Below are positions 22,201 through 30,578 of a stretch of DNA of 64,000 bases, in pieces. The notes under the pieces were generated by a model, which had not been told where the DNA came from, made no database searches, and worked only from the letters and a program-made list of their open reading frames with translations. The number at the start of each line of letters is the position of its first letter. Within the stretch, counting starts at the first letter, position 1. The position numbers and the translations under genes were made by a program. The DNA comes from Gordius sp. MW1 (Eukaryota > Nematomorpha > Gordioida > Gordea > Gordiidae), in contig OZ038526.1 in the NCBI GenBank assembly GCA_964036665.1, positions 2,046,001 to 2,110,000 on the forward strand. Reading direction: 5' to 3'.

Positions 22201-24381
22201 GTTACCATAAAATTACCACATTGTTAAGTAAATTAAAACATAATATAGAAACTAAAGTCATAATTTATCGCCACTCGAAAGGGGGATGAGTGTCGAGTGG
22301 TGTTGTAAAAACGGCTGGGTTTTGTTTGGTCGACCTCGGTTTTAATAGAACAAGCATAAACAGACCAAAGCTTTGACCAAAATTCTTTGGTCTGTTTATG
22401 TTTAGTCGACCAAAACCAAACGTCGACCAACAAAGCCCAGCGGTTTTTATAGCACTAGTGTCGAGTTGGCATGCTGTCACCAAAATTGTCGCGATAATGG
22501 TGTCAGCCTTACCCCGAAGGATCTAGTAGGTCGTGCACGCGTTCGTTGTAAATTTCGATGTACGACACCTCGACCTTGTACTTGATGGGCTGGTTTTGGG
22601 TGGAGATCTCGGTCGATTCTATCCGGGCAAACAGTTCTTCGCACAGGCGCGGTATTATGCCCTTATTATCCGGTGTGCCCATCATGGTGTAAGATTTGCC
22701 GGACCCTATTCAATTTTCAAAGAGCTCATTATAAAAATTAATCTAACTTCAACAAAAGGCCAACACATGTCTCAAAAGCGAATCACTTCACCTAGGGTGT
22801 TAGGGGCCTGTTTTAGGTCTCAAAAATTAAGAAACGATAAAAAGTCATTGGTCGAATGTTTATAAAAGGTAGAGCCTCAACTATTGGCATCAGTTAAATA
22901 CCGTCAGAATTTAAAAATTCCATTTCTCATAAAATATCCTCAGCAATTTATTGAGTGGTTTTAAATCAATTTGAAACATGGACCCTAAAGTAAAATCTAA
23001 CCTGCCCCCCTCCCCTTCAACTCAAAATGTTTGTATTGTAATGTACCGGTTTGCCCGTAGGCGAATACGCAGGCATTGTAACCCAAAAAAGCGTTGGTTA
23101 TTATGTCCAATCCGATCCGCTCGAAAACTCGCCGTTGCTCCCCTGCTATACCTTGTAAGCAAACAAATATAATTGCATGGGCGTAGCCAAGGGGAAGGGG
23201 GGGGGGAGGGAGGGGCGGCTGCCCCTTCTAAATCCAAAATTTGTTGAAATTTATTAAAATTATGGCTAAAATTTCAAAAAATTATCATTTTGCGCCTCCC
23301 TAAATCATTGTTCCCCCAATTTTTTTCTTAGCACTTCAGCTCGACATATTGCTATTTAACAGATATTATGTGATATCCCACACAATTTATGGATATACAT
23401 TAAGGTATGACTATAATCCACACCTTGATCAATAAGAAATATTAATAAGATAATTTCTTTATTAATAACTCCAAGTATTGTGATTAGTTCAACATCACAT
23501 TTCAAGTATTATACATACCGTAGTTTTTTTATATACAATAATGAGGATGTAAAAAAGATTTTTTTGTAGCTTATGATTTATAAATACGATGAATGCTAAG
23601 GGTTCAGGGTGTTGGATTAATTAGATATCCACATGTCTATAGTTGCGCACACACAACATTTTTAAGCGTAATTTTAATTTCTGGAAATTGGCAAAAGTCA
23701 ATGAAGATCCATTAAACCACTAGAACATAAAATTTAATTAGCTAGCATTTTATACATTAATTTTAAAATCGCATTATAAAATAACTTAAACTGTTATCAA
23801 TTAGTTGCAAATAGTGAAGATACTTTAATAAATTATTAAAAGTGTAGTCATTATTATTAGGGAAATATAATAAAATATGAGCAAATCGTTTAGAATTAAT
23901 ATAGCAGGCAATGCACCGTGACAGGTGAACATGTTCCTAAATAAGTGCAATGTTCAATAAATATAAACATTATTTCCATTTTCAGATACGCATTATTTAT
24001 TCTAAATACTAAGAAATCTTATTTAGAAACAAATATAAGGACTATTTTTATAAGCACCGTTAAGGTCGGTGTAAATTTGATATAAATACCAGGATCGTTT
24101 ACAGAGTTCTAGGCCCACCCGAGCCGGTTTAATATTTGGCCAGCCCAAGCCCGACCCGTGCAGATCTCTAAGCTTTACACCCCCTGAATCGCCCGTAGTA
24201 AATGTAATTTTATTTGGCGAGCGTTTGTAAAACACGCTAGAAGTACCGTAATGGAATTGTTACTAGTTGAAACGCGTTAAAATATTTTAAGATGGCCGAA
24301 CGGCGACGACTTACCGATGTCTACTCCCTCGTCCTGGCATGTTTCGGTGTGTGAGGCGAAGCAGTGATCGAAAGCGAAAAC
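9954..24381 (-). CDS. Khc-73: kinesin-3 family motor, KIF13/Khc-73 type, multi-exon, N-terminus not found
   Basis: About 27 exons encode roughly 1,815 visible residues; separate entries give each exon. In order: motor (FAFDHCF, P-loop [16 protein letters not shown], switch I SSRSH, switch II DLAGSE), neck with the NEDP hallmark, coiled coil, FHA domain ([17 protein letters not shown]), long linker, second coiled coil, KIF1B-like region, DUF3694-type region ([13 protein letters not shown]) and a [11 protein letters not shown] tail. The order and motifs match KIF13A/B and fly Khc-73 rather than KIF1/unc-104. Such motors carry vesicles and polarity cargo (for example Dlg) to microtubule plus ends. 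Splice phases agree at nearly every junction; the one between 15404 and 15142 does not close. The first ~60-90 motor residues (AVRVRP region) were not found, and no CAP-Gly domain was seen at the 3' end, unlike fly Khc-73 and KIF13B. Introns hold several MITEs. Confidence 0.9.
10483..10834 (-). CDS. KIF13-like tail exon (basic, Ser-rich)
   Basis: Acceptor CACATAG and donor GGTATGT bound 117 codons plus one base. It encodes an Arg/Ser-rich linker ([16 protein letters not shown]) like the disordered tail of KIF13 proteins. Its GC content is higher than the introns around it. Confidence 0.75.
11199..11513 (-). CDS. KIF13-like tail exon ([11 protein letters not shown])
   Basis: 105 codons in phase 0 between CTACAG and [26 protein letters not shown] and the [18 protein letters not shown] segment match the conserved region after the KIF13 LRKRLC motif. 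Confidence 0.85.
12022..12243 (-). CDS. KIF13-like exon ([21 protein letters not shown])
   Basis: 74 codons, phase 0 at both ends. It carries the strongly conserved [14 protein letters not shown] and [17 protein letters not shown] motifs, known only in the kinesin-3 KIF13 tail. Confidence 0.88.
12322..12512. mobile_element. hAT-like MITE (TAGTGTTGTAAAAACGGC family), copy 1
   Basis: A near-palindrome beginning TAGTGTTGTACAAACGGCTG and ending CAGCCGTTTTTAGGGCAATA, flanked by perfect 8-bp duplications GTTGTGGG (12314-12321 and 12513-12520). An 8-bp duplication is the hAT signature. It sits in a kinesin intron, about 20 bp from the next exon. Confidence 0.85.
12540..12903 (-). CDS. KIF13-like exon ([12 protein letters not shown])
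   Basis: One base plus 121 codons. [18 protein letters not shown] matches the KIF13 GMETHIPVIFLD segment; the rest is acidic, Ser/Asn-rich linker. The donor is AGC|GTAAGC. Confidence 0.85.
13251..13377 (-). CDS. KIF13-like exon ([11 protein letters not shown])
   Basis: Encodes [19 protein letters not shown] and then [20 protein letters not shown], the KIF13 signature just before the tail. Phase 1 in and phase 2 out agree with both neighbours. Confidence 0.88.
13450..13757. mobile_element. hAT-like MITE (CATAGACTAATAAAACC family), copy 1
   Basis: Terminal inverted repeats CATAGACTAATAAAACCC and GGTTTTATTAGTCTATG enclose about 270 bp of AT-rich DNA. Perfect 8-bp duplications ATTACAAT flank it at 13442-13449 and 13758-13765. 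There is no transposase. A second copy lies at 50600-52797. Confidence 0.88.
13789..13804. repeat. (CA)n microsatellite
   Basis: A short run of alternating CA within the ACGCACACAC tract. Confidence 0.7.
14020..14286 (-). CDS. KIF13-like exon (coiled coil after DUF3694)
   Basis: [19 protein letters not shown] followed by [20 protein letters not shown] and [13 protein letters not shown] matches the KIF13 segment LDSYQEEDL..RERWSDALIKRREYLDEQ. Phase 1 at both ends; donor A|GTATAT is weak. Confidence 0.82.
14361..14643. mobile_element. composite of GGGCGTAGCC-type MITEs
   Basis: Left end CATGGGCGTCGCAGG and right end GGGTTCGCCCATGG. Inside are further AGCCAG..GGGGGG and CCCCCC..AATTAG arms, so at least two copies appear to be nested or recombined. 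Confidence 0.6.
14885..15142 (-). CDS. KIF13-like exon (DUF3694-type domain)
   Basis: [33 protein letters not shown] and [20 protein letters not shown] match the kinesin-3 DUF3694 region. The acceptor ATGTCAG leaves phase 1, which the upstream exon's visible donors (phase 0 or 2) do not supply. Confidence 0.85.
15404..15637 (-). CDS. KIF13-like exon ([10 protein letters not shown])
   Basis: Begins after CTTCAG with [19 protein letters not shown] and SIEVWCRR, the KIF13 'LSIEVWGHR' motif, and then a Pro/Ala-rich linker. Two donors are possible, before 15404 (phase 0) or 15396 (phase 2). Neither fits the next exon, so a microexon or a frame error is likely. Confidence 0.75.
15780..16255 (+). 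pseudogene. 3' remnant of a non-LTR (RTE-type) reverse transcriptase
   Basis: Broken plus-strand frames give [20 protein letters not shown] followed by MEIRMLK, a [15 protein letters not shown] segment, [12 protein letters not shown] and RDKWE. These match the C-terminal end of RTE/CR1-like reverse transcriptases (LYGSE.W, MLRWMLG, GKRKRGRPKTRW, DR.KWR). Stops interrupt it, and it lies antisense in a kinesin intron. Confidence 0.7.
16284..16574 (-). CDS. KIF13-like exon ([17 protein letters not shown])
   Basis: 97 codons, phase 0 at both ends. [20 protein letters not shown] and [10 protein letters not shown] correspond to the KIF13 IKQA..LSNFVFCQY and VFKFDH segments. A Lys/Arg-rich insert ([12 protein letters not shown]) separates them and is not usual in the family. 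Confidence 0.8.
16806..17069 (-). CDS. KIF13-like exon ([12 protein letters not shown])
   Basis: 88 codons, phase 0. [14 protein letters not shown] matches KIF13 'VAGRLHVEV'. The rest is a Ser-rich insert with a run of six serines. Confidence 0.8.
17373..17513 (-). CDS. KIF13-like exon (KIF1B-like domain)
   Basis: 47 codons, phase 0. [20 protein letters not shown] and [12 protein letters not shown] match KIF13 'NLIGVANVFLECLFYDV..YAVPIISQQGE'. Confidence 0.9.
17586..17756. mobile_element. GGGCGTAGCC-type MITE
   Basis: Left end GGGCGTAGCCAGGGGGGGGG, right end CTAGCTACGCCCATG. It is intronic in the kinesin gene. Confidence 0.75.
17798..17941 (-). CDS. KIF13-like exon ([18 protein letters not shown])
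   Basis: 48 codons, phase 0. [20 protein letters not shown] and [15 protein letters not shown] match the KIF13 segment 'AIQVRRKG..QVWTIEKLENKLIDMRDLY'. Confidence 0.9.
18073..18244 (-). CDS. KIF13-like exon (coiled coil)
   Basis: [20 protein letters not shown] and [20 protein letters not shown] match KIF13 'LRRQVMKANTLVREANFLAEEM..YQVTLQIP'. Confidence 0.9.
18357..18834 (-). CDS. KIF13-like exon (long Ser/Pro linker)
   Basis: 158 codons plus partial ones, phase 1 in and 2 out. It is low-complexity ([27 protein letters not shown]), lies between the FHA domain and the next coiled coil, and is longer than in vertebrate KIF13. Confidence 0.78.
18901..19019 (-). CDS. KIF13-like exon (end of FHA domain)
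   Basis: [20 protein letters not shown] and [12 protein letters not shown] match '[33 protein letters not shown]' of KIF13. Confidence 0.92.
19039..19131. mobile_element. hAT-like MITE (TAGTGTTGTAAAAACGGC family), short copy
   Basis: Ends TAGTGTTGTAAAAAAGG and TTTTTACAACACTA with a shortened GGCTGGGTTTG arm. Flanking 8-mers ATAAATAA and ATACATAT agree only partly. Confidence 0.7.
19218..19396 (-). CDS. KIF13-like exon (FHA core)
   Basis: [20 protein letters not shown] and [14 protein letters not shown] resemble 'RIGSE..QDIQLCGMGILPEHCIIDI'. The arginine after the G-R pair is the expected phosphopeptide-contact position. A Gly/Thr-rich loop is longer than usual. Confidence 0.85.
19517..19654 (-). 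CDS. KIF13-like exon (start of FHA domain)
   Basis: 46 codons, phase 0. [20 protein letters not shown] and [20 protein letters not shown] match KIF13 'LEKLGISVETSGIKV..CFLVNLNADPALNELLVYYLK'. Confidence 0.93.
19745..19849 (-). CDS. KIF13-like exon (post-neck coiled coil)
   Basis: 35 codons, phase 0. [20 protein letters not shown] followed by [11 protein letters not shown] matches 'LKDRLEESEKLIKEMTVTWEEKLRKTEEI'. Confidence 0.88.
19964..20216. mobile_element. hAT-like MITE with GC-rich ends (TAGAG..GGGCCG family)
   Basis: Begins TAGAGCCATGCACCGCCGGG and ends GGCAGGGCTCTA, with perfect 8-bp duplications GTCGCGAG at 19956-19963 and 20217-20224. Its insertion point is only about 18 bp from a kinesin splice donor. 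Confidence 0.85.
20243..20455 (-). CDS. KIF13-like exon (end of motor and neck)
   Basis: 71 codons, phase 0. [40 protein letters not shown] and [17 protein letters not shown] contain the motor end and the kinesin-3 NEDP neck motif. Confidence 0.95.
20515..20684. mobile_element. GGGCGTAGCC-type MITE
   Basis: Left end CATGGGCGTAGCTAAGGGG, right end GGGTACGCCCACGG, with a long C run inside. Intronic. Confidence 0.7.
20693..20871. mobile_element. hAT-like MITE (TAGTGTTGTAAAAACGGC family), copy 3
   Basis: Ends TAGTGTTGAAAAAACGGCTG and CAGCCGTTTTTACAACA with GGTCGACCAAAC-type inner arms. The right terminus and any target duplication are eroded. Confidence 0.7.
20919..21030 (-). CDS. KIF13-like motor exon ([22 protein letters not shown])
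   Basis: Encodes [20 protein letters not shown] and [14 protein letters not shown], the conserved alpha-4/alpha-5 region of the motor. The donor is AAA|GTACGA. Confidence 0.94.
21353..21465 (-). CDS. KIF13-like motor exon (switch II)
   Basis: [20 protein letters not shown] followed by [17 protein letters not shown] contains switch II DLAGSE. Confidence 0.95.
21636..21813. mobile_element. GGGCGTAGCC-type MITE with near-perfect target duplication
   Basis: Ends CATGGGCGTAGCCAGCATTG and CCTGGCTACGCCCATG. Flanking 8-mers AATATTTA and AATATTTG match at 7 of 8, which points to a hAT-type family. Confidence 0.8.
21852..21986 (-). CDS. KIF13-like motor exon (switch I)
   Basis: 45 codons, phase 0. 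[20 protein letters not shown] and [23 protein letters not shown] with SSRSHAVF is the KIF13-type form (KIF1 has GNKAR). Confidence 0.95.
22072..22162 (-). CDS. KIF13-like motor exon ([13 protein letters not shown])
   Basis: [20 protein letters not shown] followed by VTSFA matches 'LKVREHKVLGPYVDGLSQLAVTSF' of KIF13. Confidence 0.93.
22298..22457. mobile_element. hAT-like MITE (TAGTGTTGTAAAAACGGC family), copy 4
   Basis: Begins TGGTGTTGTAAAAACGGCTG and ends GGTTTTTATAGCACTA, with perfect 8-bp duplications GTGTCGAG at 22290-22297 and 22458-22465. Confidence 0.88.
22513..22705 (-). CDS. KIF13-like motor exon (P-loop)
   Basis: Completes [15 protein letters not shown] across the intron and continues through [16 protein letters not shown] and [24 protein letters not shown] binds the nucleotide phosphates. 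Confidence 0.95.
23047..23151 (-). CDS. KIF13-like motor exon ([13 protein letters not shown])
   Basis: [20 protein letters not shown] followed by [12 protein letters not shown], ending in the middle of the P-loop. Phase 1 at both ends. Confidence 0.94.
23176..23320. mobile_element. GGGCGTAGCC-type MITE, right end truncated
   Basis: Left end CATGGGCGTAGCCAAGGGG and a TTTTGCGCCTCCCTAAATCA inner arm are present; the terminal GGCTACGCCCATG is missing. Confidence 0.6.
23340..24310. other. AT-rich intron, with a hAT-like end near 24100-24170
   Basis: Kinesin intron without coding signal. The piece GCCCGACCCGTGCAGATCTC near 24150 matches the right end of the TAGAGATCTGC GC-rich hAT-like family (compare 40206-41219). 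No matching left end was seen. Confidence 0.5.
24315..24381 (-). CDS. KIF13-like motor exon, most 5' exon recognised
   Basis: [20 protein letters not shown], matching the 'KTFAFDHCFWS' strand of kinesin-3 motors. The acceptor is CTAG|G in phase 0. The exon or exons with the AVRVRP start should lie at higher coordinates, but I did not find them. Confidence 0.9.
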
Positions 24382-24427
24382 CTAGTAGTATCAATAAATA
24401 CAAAAATTATTATATGTCAAAGACAGC

Positions 24428-24537
24428 CATGGGCGTAGCCAGCTTTGAAATTAGAGGGTTTAGGGAGGGTTCAATAATTTTTTTAATTTAGAGGGGGCAG
24501 CCGCCCCTCCCTGCCCCCCCCCTTTGGCTACGCCCAT
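24428..24537. mobile_element. GGGCGTAGCC-type MITE
   Basis: Ends CATGGGCGTAGCCAGCTTTG and TTTGGCTACGCCCAT. Flanks AAGACAGC and AAGACAAG share 6 of 8 bases. Confidence 0.75.
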
Positions 24538-24539
24538 AA

Positions 24540-26676
24540 AGACAAGCGATTGCATATGGCGACAAATTTTGATACAACAGTGTCAATACTACCCTAATCT
24601 ATCTGTGTGCGTGGAGGGGCAAAGCTTAAAATAAGTCATTCTATATGTTTGGAATGGGTTAGACTAAGGCGGGCTCTAATAATTTTAATCAATCATCGAG
24701 CTCGGGCTGGGCCATCTTGGAAATGACCTGGTCCCGCCTTACTCTAACAGACCCCGGGGCGGGATGATGAGTCCTAGGGGAATAAGGAGGGGAGGGGGGG
24801 GGAAGGGAGGTAGGGAGGCCCTTTATAAAATCACATCATAGGCTAAGGCAATGTAAAAGTGACAGAGAGGGGGCAACAAATAAAATTTAATCCTCTTCAA
24901 TCGATCGATACGTATGTATAGTATATAGTAGTGGTAATGGTGCCTCCTGACTTCTCTGACGTTTCTCATTTTTAAGTCAGTCAGTAAGCAGTGGTCCGTC
25001 CCCTGCCTCTGAAACAGTATAAAACTTGCAACCACCCAGCCTTAATATTCATTTTAATACAAAAGGGGGGAAGGGGGAGGGGTTTGTGGGGGAAGGGCAG
25101 GATCGAGCCCCAGTGTATCGGGGTAATTTGTCACGAACTGTCCCCGTCACCTAGTGCCTATCACTACTACTAAACATACAGCAAACTAGCTAGGTCCGCT
25201 CATAACTACAGTTATAAGCGTGTCCCGGCGAGGGAAATCATTGATTTACCTATAAAAGGCACAATTGACGGAACTGAGTGGTCAAATACGTTTTTAAAAG
25301 ACTAGCAAATCGTGTGAGAGGATAAATAGGTTTACCTTGCCTTCTCTCAGACCTCTGAGCGCATCATCGGACGAACGTGGGCGTTGATGGGTGTATCGAA
25401 ATAAAGTATAAAATATAAATATTTTTATGCTATCCAAAAAATTTCTTTGTATAATATTCGATGCTAATTATAGCTAACAAAGGGAAGGACCTTGGAGATT
25501 ATCGGGGAAAGCAAAAATGTGTAATTAATTTAAACGCGTCGATAATCAAAAATATTGATTAAATTAAATCAGCTTTCAATCCCCTATAGGCCTTGCGCCT
25601 CACAAAAATATTAGATAGAACAAATTATTTATTAGATTTCCTTAGTCTTGCTTTAACCACCTCATTTCAAATTTCATTTCGACCACAAAAACTGTGACGT
25701 ATAATTAACTTGTAGAAAATATAAAACTAATATGATTAATTTTGTATTAACCATGTTGATATTTTTACTAAAAAGTCCACAAATTTCAATAGACCACGTT
25801 TATAGATGGTTGAAATATTGAAAATTAAATTGGTAATAACTAATACATTTATAAAATGCAGTTTCAAAATATCCTCGAGAAACTACTTAACCGCAGCCAA
25901 AATTGAGCGATATAATTTTTTGCGTGTTATCGACCGACCAACCAGGAGTAATATCTTTAGGTGACAAAGGCCAGGAGAAAAAAAGGGGGGAGGGACATCA
26001 TAAGTATGACAATAATTAGGTACCTTACTATATCAATATCATCATATCTACGGAGGAGATGACTATCATTATTTCTAAGGTCCAGGAGTAAAATAAAAAG
26101 CGTAGATCATTTTGGTGGGGTTTAATGACAAAGGAGTCCCATGAGGGATACCGAGTTTATCTCGCTGTGTCATTCTTAACCAATAGTCCACGGTTGTCGT
26201 GTCCATTGTCCATCCCCCCCCCTACTAAGCCCCTGTGACAAAAAGAACACTTTTATTGAAGATTAGAGGTAGATGGGGAAGGGGCAGTGGGTGGGCCTGA
26301 GAAAAGCAATACTTTAAGCTAATGCACTTGACGTAAATAACGCATGTTTTTCATAAGTAAAGGCGAGAGATTGAGAAGAAATGGCGATGTTAAAGGAAGC
26401 AGTTGTCAATTTTACGACATTAAATTAGAGTGTATTTTGGTTTAGCTAGCCGAATTTCAAAAGAATAGTAAAAGTTGAATATCCTTTTTTAATTGCTATG
26501 CAATTTATGGGCTCGTTTTTGGTTGTCCGTCCTGTCCAACTCGTAATTTTCCAATAATTTCTGTGAAAACGTATAACTATGCTTCTGTAAATACTTTGCT
26601 TTCGCATGTAGACTAGCTAATGACCGTTGGTTGGCATAAATTTTTTCGACCTCGGCTGCGCCTATATACATATAGG
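24540..26676. other. stretch without a recognised gene
   Basis: Purine-rich tracts (around 24780-24860 and 25060-25100) and AT-rich DNA. A minus-strand frame near 25338-25400 (RPRSSDDALRGLREGK before a GTAAAC donor) could be a small exon but matches no family I know. A further ~70-bp HINE-type terminal fragment lies near 26488-26560. Confidence 0.35.
26488..26560. mobile_element. terminal fragment of the HINE-like element
   Basis: AATTGCTATGCAATTTATGG followed by GCTCGTTTTTGGTTGTCCGT repeats the terminus of the large elements near 39863 and 50686. Confidence 0.6.
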
Positions 26677-26848
26677 CATGGGCGTAGCCAGCATTGGGAT
26701 TAGAAGGGGGGGGCAATGATGATTTAGGAAGGGACAAAATGATCATTTTTTACAATTTTGCCATAGTTTTGATAAATTTCAAGAAAATTTTGGATATAAA
26801 GGGGGGCAGCCGCCCCTCCCTGCCTCCTCCCCCTTGGTTACGCCCATG
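26677..26848. mobile_element. GGGCGTAGCC-type MITE
   Basis: Ends CATGGGCGTAGCCAGCATTG and TTGGTTACGCCCATG with G-run and C-run arms. Confidence 0.75.
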
Positions 26849-28228
26849 TATATATGTATATAAATTTATTCTTATGTTTTGAATTAATTTTACACTTATG
26901 TAGTGTCTTTAGTTGTGTAGAGCTTAAGCATTGCCATATATGGGACCAAAGCAAAATCATTCGGCAACCGCAATTTCGACCAACGACGCAAGTATCGAAG
27001 TTTCAACAAGCCGGGGGGATTAAAAGCTACCTAAAATTAGTTTATCATCTTAGTTGTGGAGACACAAGGTTGGAACTCCACGAAGTGTCACAATACCGAC
27101 GACACGTGACAAACGTGATATATCGACCCCTGACCCCGACCCTAGGTGTCGCGTTGTCTCGTTTTCTTTTCGCGCGACGCAATATAGTCACGCGAAATCA
27201 TCATCCCTATTTGGCGATCGATTATTGATCGATAAATGATCCCCGAGATTATGGTGTAACGATTGAAATTCACTTCGATCCTTCGAGACATCTATCACCA
27301 TTGCCCCAAACATGCTTATTTTTGTTCAGCATCGTAAAAACGGATTTTCATTAACTGGTGTCGCGCGAATTAAAAGGTCTAAAAAGTTTAAACTATAACC
27401 CCAAACTAGGCATTATAACTCAACCGAGTAACAATGAGTCGCAAAAAGGTATTCTTTTTCACATCCGGGCCCCGCTGTTGTTTCTGGTAATTACCCAACT
27501 TCGTTAGACTTTCGCGAGTGTTGTGATGTTAGAAAGCGAGGCGGAGGGAGGTTTTTATCGCGAAACTTAACCCATTTACTTTACCCGACCGGCGTGCATT
27601 TAATTAGTACATGAGTTGGGGAAGATGTCATAATTTGTGACACTACCTTACTCCCACCGCAGACAGCTAGCATGATTGGGATATCAATGTGAAAGGATTG
27701 AAATATGGAACAGTTCTTGCTTCGGTGAGTAGTTAGTGTCGAATAACATAAACCCACACACCCCCCCCCCTACGTACCTGACGGAAAAAAATGCCCGGGT
27801 TAGAAGGGGGATTAAAATCATAGAGGGAGAGGTGTCTGGATTATTCGTGGTTTCTTTCAGGATGGATTATGTGTAAAGATTATCATCATCTAACTCTTAT
27901 TTTAACTACGCGGTTTAGTTGTAGATAAGGCGAGTTCGTTGAAACGTAAGCGCGAAAGAGAGCATGTGGCGAAAAGTTTAAGCCGGTGGCGGCTCGGGTG
28001 CACATTTCAACTGAGCTCCCGCTGAGGAGCATCTAAGGAGAGCGAGCGCTCGAGGTAATGCGCGAATAGATCAATAAATGAGCCGCCACGAATGTAAATT
28101 AGCTTGCGTCCGGGGGGGGGGGGAATGTCTAAGGGGCGCCCAGTCGCCGAGCCTTGAAATGAAAGAGAAAGTGAGGGGCGGAGCAATAGCCATAATGTAT
28201 TATGGGGGATCATATTAGTATGCGGCCA
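26849..28228. other. GC-richer unannotated stretch
   Basis: From about 26950 to 28180 the sequence is richer in CG dinucleotides than its surroundings (TCGCGCGACGC-type tracts). No protein match was found. It could hold the promoter and first exon of the kinesin gene, which is on the minus strand downstream; this is a guess from position and composition. Confidence 0.3.
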
Positions 28229-28478
28229 GTGGCGTAAATAAGGGGGGAAGGGAAACGGGAAATTCCCCCCCCCCCTTGGCAAAGATTAAAAATATTTTTT
28301 ATAGCTTCTCAACGCTGAGGAGGCTAAAAACTGACATTAGAAATACCATGTCTAAGAATAGATTAAATGGATTGGCTTTATTGACAATTCATCGGGAGTT
28401 AGCTCCTACTCCCGATGAAGTTCTTAAAATTTTTGAAATTTCCCCCCCCCCCTTGAGAAAATCCTGGCTACGCGCCTG
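28229..28478. mobile_element. inverted-end element, GGCGTA..CTACGCGCC variant
   Basis: Left end GTGGCGTAAATAAGGGGGG, right end CCTGGCTACGCGCCTG, with poly-C and poly-G inner arms. Part of a hairpin near 28380-28420 (ATCGGGAGTTAGCTCCTACT) lies inside. Confidence 0.5.
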
Positions 28479-28613
28479 TATGCGGCTATAGTGTATATAC
28501 AAGACTCGTTGAACGAAAATTACTTGGCCCTTGTAATTTGTAGTCGTAGTTATAATGCGACATCAGATCGAAAAAATAAAGACCATAGAAAGGTTATAAG
28601 GGATCTTCATGAA

Positions 28614-28796
28614 CATAGGCGTAGCCAGGTTTGGTATTAGAGGGGAGGGGGGGGGCAATGATTTAGGGTGGGCAAAATGATAATTTTTTAAAATTTTAGC
28701 CGTGATTTTATGAAATTTTCAAGATTTGTTAGATTTAAAGGGGGGGGGGGGAGGACAGCCGCCCCTCCCTGCCACCCCCTGGCTGCTACGCCCATG
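28614..28796. mobile_element. GGGCGTAGCC-type MITE
   Basis: Ends CATAGGCGTAGCCAGGTTTG and GGCTGCTACGCCCATG. Flanks TCATGAA and TCATGAG are close to a target duplication. Confidence 0.7.
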
Positions 28797-30144
28797 GTCA
28801 TGAGTGCTCGGGGAGTTGTGGAGACCGTAACTTCGCCCCGTGCCTAGTCGAGGGATTTGTATTAGGCCCCGAGGTGGGGTGATCATAAATTTTCAATTTA
28901 GCTAGCTTTCCATTTCTCTATGACGACAACCAAGCAGATCGACTTAAATTACATTTCATATAATGGGAAGTCTTGTGGGCCAGACAAGCTCAAACTTATA
29001 AAGCGAAAGTCCATAAATAATTCATGAAACCAAGCTCCCCCCCCCCGGAAATATCATTCATTCACGTGTATCGTCGTTCGACCGTTCAAATTTATTGTCG
29101 CATACCCAGCCCTCGGGGTGGGGGGGGCAGGCAAATACAATTTTGTGTCGAGCTGGGGAAGGACATTAAAATGTCCCCTGTTCCCCTATTAATATGTTAA
29201 TATGCTGGTCGGCCCCTGGTCAACGAAGATAATCTCGAGTTGTCATTCAACTCCATACTAGGGTCGGGCACAAAAATTGGTGCGAGCCTTTGAATGATAA
29301 CAGGGGACAGCAACTTAATGTCGCGATCGCTGCTCAGTAACTCTACGACACTCATTGAGGCAGAGTATCATCCTACCATACAGTATGATGAGGTAGAGGT
29401 ATTAAAGCCGATCAATTTATTTAAAAAATTTAAAATGTATTTTCTTCCAGAGGGACAGGGTGAATTCAAAGTTAGGAAGATTTTGTGACGACTCAGGAAT
29501 TCTAGGGGATTGATCAACCCCACACAACGAACCATGATAAATTTTCTTTCGAATTCTGGTCTCCGACAGCCATAAGCTCTTAATTCGAATTTACATAGAG
29601 AAATAGGAGTTGGGAGGAGAGAAGGGGTGACAATTTTCAGTGATTTAAGGGAGGCAGACTTTTAAACAAAACTGGTAGAAAGACATGTAATCTAAGCGAA
29701 TTTGTGGTTGGCATTGACATAGACAGAATTGGATCTAAAGGGGGGGGGCAATAATGATTTAGGGAGGGGCAAAATGATAATTTTAGTCATTATTTTAAAT
29801 TTTAGAGGGGGCAACCGCCCCTCCCCGCCACCCTCTAGCTATCCCCATGGTGGTTGGTCAGGTTATTAATGCTTTAAAATGAAGGGGAAAGAAAATTATA
29901 TGGTCAAACTTTTGTCTCTCTTTTAAATTTGGCTTTGCTTTGCAAACCTTCCCCCAGCCAAGTCCATAATTTATTTCAAACTTATACAAATAAATTCTTC
30001 TTTAAGTTTAAAACCAATTCACAGTTCAATAAAGTGCCGTATTAATACAAAATTATCATAGTTCCAACATATTTAATATCGACTGAACAAATAAGTCCTG
30101 TCTGCGACAGTCAAGTATGATTTTTTAAATATGTCATTTAATCA
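28797..30144. other. stretch without a recognised gene; one degenerate MITE
   Basis: A ragged GGGCGTAGCC-type copy occupies roughly 29710-29850. The small plus-strand open frame near 29294-29488 has no recognisable features and is probably chance. Confidence 0.35.
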
Positions 30145-30578
30145 GCTACAATACTTATCAGAGACCATAAATGTCCGGCCCAGCCCGCTACCCGCCCACG
30201 GGCCGGGCAACTGTCTTAAATTTTGACTTTGGGGCGGGCACCATAACAAGATTTGGGCAATTCAGGCTCAATGTCTTATTAAAATAATGTATTATATTGT
30301 TTTTGTGTATAATTTGTCACTTTTTAATTTGATTTTATAATGTTTGTTAAACCTAGTTTTTATCCAAAATATATCAAAAATTTTGAAAAATATAACGATG
30401 TTAGTGTTAAAAATTTTAAAACACACCATTTCGGGCCGGGTAGCTTTTATAATTCGGGCATGCCGGCGGACACATAGAACGGTTTGGGTGGGCTAAGGCG
30501 GGCAGATCAATTAAAAATCGGACTGGGGCGGGCTCGGGCAGAAAAATTTTAACAAAGTTGACATCTGATACTTAACAG
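30145..30578. mobile_element. GC-rich-ended hAT-like element, probable
   Basis: GC-rich arms (GTCCGGCCCAGCCCGC on the left, GGGGCGGGCTCGGGC on the right) surround an AT-rich core, as in the TAGAG family. The flanks ATACTTAT and ATACTTAA match at 7 of 8, but terminal repeats are poorly kept. Confidence 0.5.

Noticed and set aside
24990-25173. Plus-strand frame near a G-rich tract
   Set aside because: Composition follows the GGGGAAGGGGG tract and there is no family resemblance.
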